The translations under genes and the position numbers were made by a program. The notes under the pieces are model-generated. The model was not told the origin of the DNA. It searched no databases and was given only the letters and a program-made list of their open reading frames with translations. A DNA stretch of 64,000 nt from Moniliella sp. 'wahieum' (Eukaryota > Basidiomycota > Moniliellomycetes > Moniliellales > Moniliellaceae). Positions 27,876 through 38,832 of the stretch are shown in pieces (positions within the stretch are counted from its first letter, which is position 1; each line of letters opens with the position of its first letter). The DNA lies in contig RSEE01000098.1 in NCBI GenBank assembly GCA_003971905.1, forward strand, positions 131,501 through 195,500. The letters are read 5' to 3'.

Positions 27876-29846
27876 CTAACCTTTCCGCCCACCTCCTCCC
27901 TCTTGAAGCTCGACGAGCATGACGGCGCCTGGCAACCCATCGTCTTGCGCTCTTCGTCCGACGCTGATCCATCCCGTCATGCTCCCCCGGGGAGCAACAC
28001 ATGTGTATACTTCCGTGCTGCTCACATCCCGGTCGCGTAGCACCAGAGCGCGCACCCACGCCAACACAGCAGAACCCCGTCGAGCGATCTGTGGCGGGCA
28101 GCGGCGAAGCCTGGGTCCCTGGGCCACGTCTCCTCCGACACCGACACCGACACCGACGTCCGGGGGCAAGCAGGCCGAGCCGTCGCGGCGCGATGAACGG
28201 TAGGACGCTCCTTCGTATCTTCCCTTCCCTCGGTCATTGAAAGCACGTTGCGTCTCCTGTCCGAAGCAGGTGGGAACCAACAGGTGGGCGTGGCATAGGC
28301 ATGGAGCGAAGTGAGCTTGAACCAGATACGTCCGTCTTGCCCTGAGGCAAGAGGAGGTGGACGTGGGGTCTCGTTGGGCGGGGGAGGCGAACTTAAAAGT
28401 AGTCCTCGAGGGGCCGGAGTGAGGGCGTGGTCGACAGTGCTGGCTGGTGTTGGCAACCTGGTGGGGCGAAATGGGGTATGGGGCGAAATGGCGGAGACCA
28501 AGGCCTTCAAGAGCCTGGAGCGGGTCACAGTTCAGCCCCAGAACTCGGATCCGGATTGTCGGGGGGAGGGAGGGAGAGGAGGTGCTGGTGGGCGCGAGGG
28601 CTGGTGAGGGGGGGGAGGTGGTTCCTGGCCATGGTGCACCGCCATCTTTGCAGGGCCTTGAGGATGCCATCGATATGGTGGCTTTCGGAGCTGGTGCGAG
28701 CACTGGAGGTAGGGGCAAGGGATGGGAAGGGGAAGGGGAAGAGGAAGAGGACAAAGATGAAGACGAGGGGGGCGTCGTGCCATGTTCTTTGCGGTACGAC
28801 TGAGAGACTTGAGGTAGCCAACCACTTCCATCACTGTCACTCTGTTGCGCAGGCGCTGTTTGAGACCATGCCGTTGCATGGCGGGGTGAGCGAAACGCAG
28901 CGATCAACTCGGTGTGCTCGGCGTCGGCGTCGGCATCGGCATCGGTATCGTCGTCAGGCAGGTCGCGGAGCCAAGGGTGCTGCAACGCTTCGCGCGCCGT
29001 CATGCGCTCCGACGCCGAGGTGAGGCAGTGACGAATAAAGTCTTTGGCCACGTCGCTGACGCCGTGCCAATACTGCGGCTCAACACACCACGTGCATCTT
29101 CATAATCGACCGAAACAAGTCGGTTTGCGTCTCACCAGAAAAGGGCGCGTAGCCGGCCAGGAGGGCAGTACGTCACCACCCCGGCCGACCAGAGTCCGTC
29201 TCAAACCCATACCCGCCCGCTTGCCCATCAGCACTCGGGCGAGACGTACTGGGGCGAGCCACAGGCCGCGGTGAGGATCGCATCGTGCGGCAGCATGGTC
29301 GACAGCCCAAAGTCGCTGATGACCAAGTTGGGCGGCCCGGTGGCCGATCGGAGCAGCAAGTTTTCCGGCTTGATGTCGCGGTGCACAATGCCCACGTGAT
29401 GGAGGTAAGCCAGGCCCTGGAACAGCTGGCGCACGAGCAACCGCGCATCCAGTTCCGTGTAGTGCACCTTGGCCACAATGCTGTCAAACAGCTCCCCGCC
29501 GCTGCAGTAGTCCATCACCATAACACGCCTTCGCGCGTCTGGTACAGGTCGTAGAGCTGGACCACGTGCGGGTGGTGCACGCGCTGCAGGATGCGCGTCT
29601 CGTCGCGCAGCAGCGCCTCGTCGCTCGTCTTGAGCGGCTTCTTGGCGACGATCTTCAGCGCCCGCTCTTGCCCGACGCACGGTGCACCACCAGCTTGACC
29701 ACGGCAAACGTGCCATGGCCCAGCACGCGGTCTGCAGTCGTACGCGCGCACCAGCTCCGGCGGCAAGAGCGGACTGCCGTCGCGCTCGGTGTGGTGGAAC
29801 CAGGAATGGAACGCACGCGACACGGAGGGGTGTGGGTGTGGGGCAT
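27876..29846 (-). CDS. Serine/threonine protein kinase, CAMK-like
   Basis: Protein kinase domain in order: glycine loop VLGHGTFAVVKLV (29725-29690), invariant Lys in ALKIVAKKPLKTSDE (29660-29615), acidic DETRILQRVHHPHVVQLYDL, hinge VMVMDYCSGGELFDSI (29525-29480), catalytic loop VHRDIKPENLLL (29392-29357), DFG in ISDFGLSTM (29320), activation/P+1 segment CGSPQYVSPE (29265-29235), then SGETQTDLFRSIMKM (29140), DVAKDFIRHCLTSASERMTA and LQHPWLRDLP (29055-28965). GELFDxI and the HPWL end point to the CAMK group (CaMK- or checkpoint-kinase-like); which member is uncertain. The tail is low-complexity (Asp/Ala, Ser, Pro) and its frame is doubtful. Frame changes occur near 29690, 29515, 29230 and 29100. 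The start is approximate; the reading may extend left of this Met in an upstream exon. Confidence 0.8.
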
Positions 29847-30174
29847 GGGCGGCGCAGCCGGGGGGGGAAGAAGAGGGGGAGAGGGATGGAGGTGGAGGTG
29901 GGATGGAGGTGGAGATGGAGGTGGAGATGGAGATGGAGATGGAAGACCCAGACAGAGAAGATGGAAGATGGAGGTTTGAGTGCCTGTCCTGTCTGGCGGC
30001 CCGCCAAGCCCCGAGGGTGATTAACCGGTAGGGTGGACAGCGAAGCGCACTGGGCCAGTGTGCCCGCCGGCAGAACCCACCCGACCAGCACAGCCACCCA
30101 GCCCCACCCCCCAGCACGTGACGCGGGCACCTATCTGCGATCATGTCTACCTTGTGGGGATCTGCCAGCCCACC
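29847..30174. other. Upstream region of the kinase
   Basis: Contains a GGAGAT/GGAGGT microsatellite (29877-29945), which on the minus strand reads as ATCTCC/ACCTCC repeats in the probable 5' leader of the kinase. No gene seen. Confidence 0.4.
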
Positions 30175-30255
30175 GGCCTCTTGGCGCAGCGGTAGCGCGT
30201 GAGATTCCAGCTGTCGGACTCCTCAAGGTCATCCGTTCAAATCGGGTAGGGGTCA
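30175..30255 (+). tRNA. tRNA-Trp (CCA) with intron, copy 1
   Basis: Acceptor GGCCTCT pairs with AGGGGTC, discriminator A; D-arm TGGCGCAGCGGTAGCGC; loop TTCCAGC with anticodon CCA; T-arm with CCGTTCAAATCGGG. A short intron of about 8-9 bases follows the anticodon. A T-run at 30256 is a Pol III terminator. The last pair of the anticodon stem is an A-C mismatch in both copies. Confidence 0.85.
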
Positions 30256-30496
30256 TTTTTTGTTTTGTTTGGCTCTGGTGCTAACAGGAAGAACAAGAGG
30301 TACCTTGTTGGAGTAGCGACACTGGCTCTCAACAGCTTGCTCGCACCGGACTTGCACCAAAAAACATTGGGCCCCATATTATGACGGACGACATGCATTC
30401 ATGGAAACAAATAACACCCGGTCATCGAGAATGATCAGGGAAGAGGCCAGCTTGTTTGTACTGTAGGGCGGCAGATGGGTTGCGCCAAAAAGCGCA

Positions 30497-30577
30497 TGAC
30501 CCCTACCCGATTTGAACGGATGACCTTGAGGAGTCCCATCGCTGGAATCTCACGCGCTACCGCTGCGCCAAGAGGCC
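30497..30577 (-). tRNA. tRNA-Trp (CCA) with intron, copy 2
   Basis: Identical to copy 1 in every mature position I compared. It differs only in the intron (CGATGGGA in place of CTGTCGGA). The two genes are 241 bp apart in tail-to-tail orientation. An internal T-run follows the 3' end on the minus strand. Confidence 0.85.
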
Positions 30578-31022
30578 TTTGTTGGCGGCGTTCATTCCTT
30601 CGAGTACACCAACAAAGCAGTGGATTTTGGTTGTATTCTGTTTTGCATGTCTACCAGTTGTGCAGGGCTTTGCTTTGTGCATCGTGGCTACCCATCGATT
30701 GGGAAGCCGTCGCCAGAGCTGGGTAATGTTGGAGCTCTGGGCCCCCACACGCGCATGGACGCTTACTGGGTAGCAGTAGGTGGCCACTGGAGGCGACTTG
30801 CGTGGAAGCTTCGTGGACTCGGTAGCGGCATGCGCAGGCAAGAGAGAGTGCGCTTACGGCATGCGGGCCGTGTGCTTACGTCAGGCGGCAAGGCGCAGGG
30901 TGCCTGAGCTGCCGCGGGGTGTGATGCGTGGTGATGCATGACGAGCCCGCCGCCTGGCTGCTGCGCACACTGGGCGGCCGCCGTCACATCTGCCCCACCA
31001 CCCCCGATCCGCCAACTTCGCC
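30578..31022. other. Promoter region between tRNA-Trp copy 2 and the Rab gene
   Basis: No gene supported. Presumably holds the SEC4-like promoter and leader. No specific element recognised. Confidence 0.4.
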
Positions 31023-31787
<765 letters not shown>

Positions 31788-32099
31788 ACGTTTTCTGTTC
31801 TCCTATTTTTTTGTCGCGAATGGATCCGTGCTTGCATTGGACAGTACACTTGTCGTGGGAATCCTTGCCTCCTCAGAGGATTGGTCCACTTGCTACCACA
31901 GCGACAGGATTTGGATTCGTCGCCGCCTGGCCGCCCAGGCACTGAGTCGGCGGTGATTCAGTTGTGACTGGCCACTGACGAAGGCATCTCAGCCATCGTT
32001 GTGTTGATTTGGATAGTTGGCCCGGGTATGGTGCGCGTGTCAACTGCTGGGCCGATCGAATGAGGTGATCAACTGGTGTAGGTGTAGGTGGACAAAAAA
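31788..32099. other. 3' region between Rab gene and tRNA-Leu
   Basis: A TATTTTTTTG stretch at 31804-31813 follows the Rab stop. No gene. Confidence 0.4.
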
Positions 32100-32198
32100 T
32101 GACGAGAGTGGGATTCGAACCCACGCCCCGGAGGACTGCGGTTAGGCCCTAAACAGGAACACCTTAACACAGCGCGTTAGACCACTTCGCTATCCGCC
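32100..32198 (-). tRNA. tRNA-Leu (AAG) with intron
   Basis: Minus strand: anticodon stem CTGTG/CGCAG around loop TTAAGG with anticodon AAG; about 20 intron bases follow; a class II variable arm (TCCTCCGGGG) and T-arm GTGGGTTCGAATCCCAC follow. The acceptor stem GGCGGAT against TCTCGTC has two mismatches at its base, so either a sequence error or a decaying copy is possible. A T-run (minus strand of 32094-32099) follows. Confidence 0.75.
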
Positions 32199-34295
32199 TT
32201 GCTTACTTGAAATTCATTAAAGTTGAACCCTAATAGGAGCTGTCTCGCAATGGTATGGCCAAGATAGAAAGATCTTGACACCCATCCTTATTTTTGGGTA
32301 CGTGTCATTCTTCCTACAAACTGCCTTGTCTAGCAATCGAGGAAACTTTCTTAAAGCAGCAAACGCCTCTTTGTGTACCATCTTGCAGACCGCATCTCTG
32401 ACGTGCATTTCCCTCGAGACAGGTGTTGTCCCAACCTCCCGCCCGAATCAATCGTTCTTCGTTCCAAGTCCCATTCACCAAGTATACACACAACAGTTCG
32501 TGTGAGCTTCAAGCTTCCTCCCTACTGTACCTCCGCGTCTTCTTCCACGATCAGACAGTCCATTCAAATCGTCACAGTCCCGAGACTGAATATTAGGTTG
32601 GTGTCCGCACACTTGATGCATTGGTGCCTTGATGCCTTCATGGCAAAACCAGGAAATACGAAAGTATATTGGTGAGGAGCCGGCCGACGGATGTGCGATA
32701 GTCTGCTGTTACTAAATGGGTGTACAACAAAGTAGCCAAACACGTTCCGGCTTTCATGAGAACGAAGCGATTGATGACGGGGGTGAGCGAGGGCCGCTGT
32801 GGGAGGACGACGGAGGGATGCACCCAGCTTCCGCAATTCACGTTTCCAACAACGGGTTGGAGCGCAACACGGAGAGAAAAGACTGACGGGCGTGGCAGAC
32901 ATGCATGCGCGCAGCGTTCGGACGAAGAACCATTTCCCATCGGCTCACTTTGGCTTCTCCCCTCCACGGGTGTCATCATCTTTTCCTGGCAATCTATATA
33001 TTGCCGGAGTAGTACCCTCCCATGTCGTCGTCCCAGCAGCGAAGAACGGGACTTTAGTCCGTCCCAGGTACTCGTGGCGGACTTGTCGCCAGACGCTTGC
33101 TCCAGCAGCCCTGCGTGTGCTTGCGTTCCATCATCGAGAGATCGTGTGGACCAAAAAAGATGATGTCGGACGGTGGCTGAGAGCCTCAGCAATCATTAAT
33201 CAGGCCGGTTGTTAATTGCTGAAATGGAGGACCAAGGCACAATCGCATGCGTTTGCAATGTTGAAACCACCTCGGCCCGAAAGACGTGCGCAGAGCAGCT
33301 GGGCACGTAATGCGTTTACCCCACACCCTCTCTGCGCGTCTGCTTCTATCTCCCAGACACGCCTGGTCGTAGGCCTTCAGTTGCGCGCTGGGTGCGCACA
33401 CGCGCAAGGTGGCGGCGATAAGAAAGGAGGCCAAAGCGAGCACGTATAAACCGACTGACTAGGTACCTCACCCGTCGTCCAGCATGGTCCCCTCCGCATC
33501 GCGTATTCTGCGTAGTTACTAATGGAGAAAGCCGGCTTTCTCTTGTTGGCGTAGAGTGCTTATGTGTTGTCCTCTCCGTCCGTACGACAGGCACCACCAC
33601 AAAACATTCAACTCTGCCGTTCACACTCTTCCAATGGGAACATCCTGCATCAGGTTCCCATAGCGTAGGACACTCTTTCGGACCTGAATCCCCGGAGGGG
33701 GCCGCGAGTAATCTCAAGGGCTTTTCCGGTGTACCGTGCACCGTGTAAAAGCAATAGCAATAGTATACGGAGGCTGGCTGGTACAGCCTATTCACACTGA
33801 GCTGTTGCGATGCGGCTTGGCTTTAATTGGATCAGTGCATGCGATACCTCGCTGCGCACGGATTCTTAGCACGTCAGCGTTACCTTCCTCTTATTATGCT
33901 CTGCTACTGTACTGTAGCTTAGCCCGCACCATTACGTGGCTTAGGTCCATGCACAGCAGAACATAACGGACCCACCATGAAAGCCGTTGAGCGACATCGA
34001 TCTGACGGCGAAAGATTAATCCATCAGTGCGAACAAAATGATCTATCGCTACAACCGCCTTCCCCGGAACTGTCCCATGGATCCTCTGCAAGTTAGCTAT
34101 CTCCGAGACCAGGCACCAAGAGCCCCTGTCTGGGTCCATCTCAAGGGCGCCATAGTGAAAGCTGGAAGAGAGCAAGGGAGAATGTTGAGTAGCATATAAG
34201 ACGACGGGTAGAAGAAGCACACATCCATTTTCATCACCTCCTTACCCACGCTCCGCTTATCCAGTTCCACCTCCTACACCTCCAGCATTTGCATC
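32199..34295. other. Gene-poor intergenic stretch
   Basis: No recognised gene. A minus-strand reading at 32638-33192 (184 codons) is open but has no domain and lies antisense to equally open plus readings, so I do not call it. The last 100 bp, with CTTACCCACG and CACCTCCTACACC, probably holds the promoter and leader of the dioxygenase. Confidence 0.45.
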
Positions 34296-35879
34296 ATGGC
34301 CGCCATCGCAGTCCAGCCCATTGCCCAGCCCACTTTCGGGGCTGGCACTAAGCCGTCGTACGTGCCGCCTGTCTCGTCCAAGGATACGACGGCGCAGGCG
34401 ACAAAGGCCGCTGTTCAGACCGAGTCCGTCCAGGCCCTGATCCGACCGAAAAGGAGGCCAACATCAAGCTTGAGCTCGCGGACTGGGTGAAGAACCAAGA
34501 TGGAGTTCCGTACTGGGAGCGGATCTACCCGGTGGAACAGCCCTCGTTTGAGGAGGCAGCCAAGGGCCATCCTGAGGACCGCCGTGCCCCCCACCCGGAC
34601 GAAGAGTTCCCCCTGTCGGAAGCGGGACCGGAGGAACGTGCGCGTCGTGCCAAGGAGTTGGATGACCTGAACCAAGTCAACTTACCAAGCGCCCGCTTGA
34701 CGAGGACTTTGAGCCAGGGTACAAGTACGCCTGGGCTCTGCCTTGGTTTGACGAGCGGTACAAGTCGGACTACTTTAAGGACCAGCACTGGAAGCCGTTT
34801 GAGCATCGGGACGTGGGCTTGCGTGCGCTGTCGCACCCGGACCCTTGGCCTTCCTCAAAAAGGAAGGTGTCAAGACGGAAGAGCTCTCGCCCGGGTTCGG
34901 AACCAAGGTGTACGGCTTGGACCTCACCGCTCTCACTCCCGACGAGAAGGATGAGTTGGCACTGTACATTGCCCAGCGGGGGGTGGTGGTGTTGAGGACC
35001 AGGACAAATTTATCGATCAGTCCCCCGAGGAACTCAAGGCGTATGGATACCATTTCTCCCCCAAGCAGCACCAGCATCAAGTGTCGGGCCAGCCGAAGGA
35101 CCACCCCGAGTTCCACCTCGTCTATCGCTCGCCCAACTGGCCCCTCGATTCGTACCGTGCTGGTGGCCGCTTTTCTAGCAAGGGTAACGTTCTTGTCACC
35201 CCCCCCCCCGTCGCCCTATATGTGCCCTATGTGTCCCCAGTGCGTTTGCGTTGTACTCACCAATCCACCTTGCAGGCTGGCACTCGGATGTGTCGTTCGA
35301 AGCGCAGCCCGCTGGCACCACGGCCCTGTTCCTGTTTGACTCGCCCAAGAGCGGGGGGGACACGCTCTTCATTGACCAGGAAGAGCTGCGGCGCCTCTCG
35401 CCTTCCTTCCGCGCGTACCTCAGCACGCTCAAGGCCGAGCACGATGGGTTCCGCCAGGTGGAGCTGGCCAAGCAGAGCAAGCTCGGTGTGGCCCGCCGTC
35501 CGCCCGTGAGCAACGTGCACCCGGTCGTGCGCACCCACCCGGTCACGGGGCGCGAAAGCTTGTATGTGTCCGAATCGTTCACCAAGCGCATCGTTGGTGT
35601 CAAGGAAGAGGAAAGTGAAGCGATCTTGGGCCTGCTCAAGAAACTGGTCAATGAAACGCTGGATGCACAGGTCCGCGTTCAGTGGGGACCCAAGTCGGTC
35701 GTGTACTGGGACAACCGTCGCACATTGCACTCGGCGTCGTACGCCAAGTCCGACAAGCCCGAGCGCCGCCACGGCGCCGCATCACGCCCCAGGCCGAACG
35801 CCCGTTCTATGTTCCCCGTCCCGAGGGCTTCTTTGCCGAGTTGCGCGACGTCCAGCCGCCGCGCAAGCTTGCCGTGTAA
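34296..35879 (+). CDS. TauD/TfdA-family alpha-ketoglutarate-dependent dioxygenase (sulfonate dioxygenase-like)
   Basis: Fe(II)/2-oxoglutarate oxygenase resembling fungal taurine/sulfonate dioxygenases. The N-terminal extension of about 150 residues includes WVKNQDGVPYWERIYP and YKYAWALPWFDE (common in fungal members). The core begins GLRALSHPDPWAFLKK and GTKVYGLDLTALTPDE. The metal ligands HxD are in GWHSDVSFE just after the intron (35276-35300). The distal His is in VVYWDNRRTLHSA (35698-35736). The tail is FYVPRPEGFFAELRDV and ends KLAV. One 92-nt intron (GTAACG at 35184 to TTGCAG at 35275) splits SSKG|WHSD. Frame breaks near 34445, 34678, 34845, 34998 and 35775. Substrate (taurine, other sulfonate or unrelated) cannot be told from sequence. 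About 490 residues in total. Confidence 0.88.
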
Positions 35880-37380
35880 AGCGTTAAGTCGGGCTGGGCC
35901 CGGGACTGCAAGTGTCCCACCTCGTAAAGTGATCGATAGGCCGTTGTGGCAAATATATGGTGAATACCGCGCATTACGCATTATACGCAGTTCTTCACGC
36001 ATATAGTCTGTTGCATATGATAGATGCCGCCTCTCTGAATACGAGGGTACGCCCGTTGATGCTTGTAACCTCGTCGAGCGCGAAGATCATTACTATAGGG
36101 TACTGCGAGAGGTTACAACTCGTGGGGGAAATGATCAGTAGGATAATGTGGTCAGGCGGTCAGGCACACAGTATGTGGAGTTGACCAGCATACCTTGTCG
36201 TGTTGCACCGTGGCTGTTGCGAGTCGCGCTACCCTATTAGTTAAGAGTTTTTTTTGTTTTAGGCGTAGCCTGCGCCGCGCGTCCTATCCATGTAACCTTG
36301 TGCCAATTGTAAGCTGCTCGTGTGGTAGACACTGCTGGGGCATCTCTGTTTTTCCCTACCACCGCCACCTCTTCGCTCCACTCGTTACCTCGTTCTCGCT
36401 CATCTGCTTAGTCTGGTGGCTCAGACCATGCCGTCTGCCTGTGTCGTAGTACGTCGCAACAGTAGAGCTATTATCGAGCCGGATGCAAAAGGGGAACCAG
36501 CTGTATCCGTATGGAAGATGGACCTGCATTCTCACAACAGCTTTTCTGTCATATCTTCCACGTCTTTCTTTATTGGGGGTGTGTGCTTCACTGCGGCTTG
36601 ACTCGCTTCACTGCTGTCCTTTTTCCGTGGAAGAATGTCAGCTCTTGATCAAGAGGGGACATGTCGCTTACGCCGATGCGCTGAGGGTGTTGGTGCCCGT
36701 GCTGGCGATAGCGCCCGCAGGGGCAAAGTTGCTGATAACACACTACCAATAGTGAGTACTGAGCGTGGTTGGTTGGGGATGGCCGATCGATCGATAGTGA
36801 ACGTTGAACGTAGTGTAGTCGGGAGAGAGGATCGGAGAGAGGATGATGGATGATGCGGCCGCTTTCTGTCCCAACCGCTTTGGTGCGATGGAAGAATGGA
36901 AGAGGAGAGGAGGGCGGATTGTTGTGTGCTCGGTGGCAACACTGGCGCTGTGCTTGCGCTGAGGTGGTATGGTATATGGCCATGGGAGTGAGACAGGCCG
37001 AGCGGGCCGGCGTGTGTCAGATGCGCCGGTGAAATTTGAAATGTGTGAAACGGGAAACTGGACAGCCCAACGGGACAACGCGTCGCCAGCAACCCTAGGG
37101 CAGGCAGTTGTATTTGCGCGGCTGCCCCCGCGCTGGCCAGCTGGGGCGGGCGGCGGGCGAGTTTGATTGGGAGATGGGGGATGGGGACCACCACCACAAC
37201 GAGCACCGCACAAGCCGCGCCCGCACCCGCACCACCCGCACCCGCACCCGACCCGCCCGACACGCGCTCGGTTGGGGTGCGCAGGTGCGGACGCGCGGGT
37301 GTTGTGAGCCCCGCGCACGCACATATTGACGCGGGGCCTCATCAACCCACCCCCCCCCCCCACCACCACCGCGACGAGGA
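35880..37380. other. Intergenic
   Basis: AT-richer sequence after the dioxygenase stop, then GC-rich DNA from 36850. Contains AGTACT (36752-36760) and GAACGTTGAACGTAG (36798-36812) units. No gene supported. Confidence 0.45.
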
Positions 37381-38337
37381 TGGCCACGATGTCCCTCGCG
37401 CACCGGCGTCCTCAGCCCCCGTCCCCTCGCCCCTCTGACCACCACAAACGAACACCACCTGCCCCCGTTCCCACGCCACCCGGCCCCAAGCGTCCTGCCC
37501 CCAGTCGCACCACCAAGGGCATCGGCAGTCGTCCCAGGCGCCCCGGCAGTCGCCCACCAGTCGTCCTACCAGTCGACCCACCAGTCGCCCCCAGCCGCCC
37601 CCACCAGCCGTCCTCCCAGCCAGCCCTCCAGCCAGGCCCCCAGCCGGCGGGCATCCGAGGTGGACCCTGATGGGACGCAGAGGGAAGGGACAGCATCCCA
37701 ATCCCCCGTCCGCTAGGCGAGCCCGTACGCAAGAAGAAACTTGTTCCGCGCGAGCCCGAGCCGGACCTGGAGAGCGAATGGGCCGCCTCCGATTCGGAAT
37801 TCACGTCTTCTTCCGACGGCGAATCGGAATGGGACGATCCGATGGGCATGGCGCGGTCGCTTGCGCTCGAGTTGGAGTGGAGCTGGCGGGAACGAACGGA
37901 TGGTCATCCAACCAATGGATCCCCACAAAACTCCCTTGTCCCCTTAACGCCCTGCCCCCTGGACAAGTTCGACCCTGACGCATCCGACCTTGCCCTCGGA
38001 CGCACGCCTTCCCTGGACGCGCAGGAGCGCACCCCTGGTCCCTAAACTTGCGGCGCCTATCCGACGCGGTCGGTCCCGCTCCTCCCTCTCTCCCACAGCA
38101 GGAGCACCGGCGCGCCTCGCCTCCTGCCACGCCCCTCTTTCGATACGGACCCGGGCACGCCTCCGCCTCCGCTCCGCCTCCAATCAGCATCAGCATCAGC
38201 ATCCGCATCAGCATCCGCATCCGCATCAACATCCGCATCCGCATCCGCATCCGCATCCGCAGCCACATACACATACACATACTCCCCCCCCTGCCCCACC
38301 CACACGAGCGTATGGTCCTTCTTTGGGGTACGACTAG
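37381..38337 (+). CDS. Hypothetical low-complexity protein
   Basis: Not recognised. From an ATG at 37381 the reading is Pro/Ser/Arg-rich (HRRPQPPSPRPS...), then, in a second frame, contains a more protein-like block with PVRKKKLVPREPEPDLESEW, ASDSEFTSSSDGESEWDDP and MARSLALELEWSWRERT (37715-37900), followed by DKFDPDASDLALGRTPSLD. A third frame has GAPARLASCHAPLSIRT and then a His/Pro/Gln repeat encoded by a CATCCG/CATCAG microsatellite (38186-38280). At least two frame changes are needed. The acidic/basic block is the main reason for calling a gene. Function unknown. Confidence 0.35.
38186..38280. repeat. CATCCG/CATCAG microsatellite
   Basis: Interrupted array of about fourteen CATC(A/C)G hexamers ending in CACATA units. 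In one frame it encodes His-Pro/His-Gln repeats. Confidence 0.9.
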
Positions 38338-38832
38338 GCCCTGGGGCCACGAGATGATCGATGCTCAATGATCAATGAGTGGAGCATGCTGCGTGCCCCT
38401 GGCTATCTACATCCCTGATCGGGGGTCGATGATCGAGATGATCCATCTTGGTTCCAAGCCAACTACTGTCACGGGTTGAATACGATGAATGACTTGCATG
38501 TGGATTCACATTGTGGAGAGTGAGAGTGAGGAGCGATGGATAGTGAATGCATAGAGAAGCGTAAGGCGTGGACGTCGCTTCCCAGCGATCAACGCTTCGT
38601 AGCTCCCACGGTCAGTACGCAGTCTGGCTGCTCAAGGTTCCGGCTGGAAGCTCCTTGGCTGTGTCCAAGGTGCTCAAGGCGGCCGGCTGGTGGAAACCTG
38701 TGGGAGAGAGACCAGATTCCGTTCTCGGGGGAGAAGACCTACAGGGCCTGATGCTCGACAGAATGCAGAGAGAAGTTTGATACTCCTTTTGCGACGGGCG
38801 TACCAGTGACGGAGGAGAAGGTGATTAACGAT
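38338..38832. other. Intergenic, possible unidentified exon
   Basis: ATCGAT/TCAATGA units at 38356-38380 and 38418-38440. A short plus-strand reading at 38568-38780 includes YAVWLLKVPAGSSLAVSKVL, which looks protein-like but cannot be tied to a start, splice sites or family. Confidence 0.3.

Noticed and set aside
32638-33192. 184-codon minus-strand reading
   Set aside because: No recognisable domain; plus-strand readings over the same bases are nearly as long; no conserved motif.
38536-38780. Short plus-strand reading with AVWLLKVPAG, considered as an RNA polymerase or TFIIF-type subunit exon
   Set aside because: The resemblance is limited to one short motif, and no start, splice sites or further domain were found.
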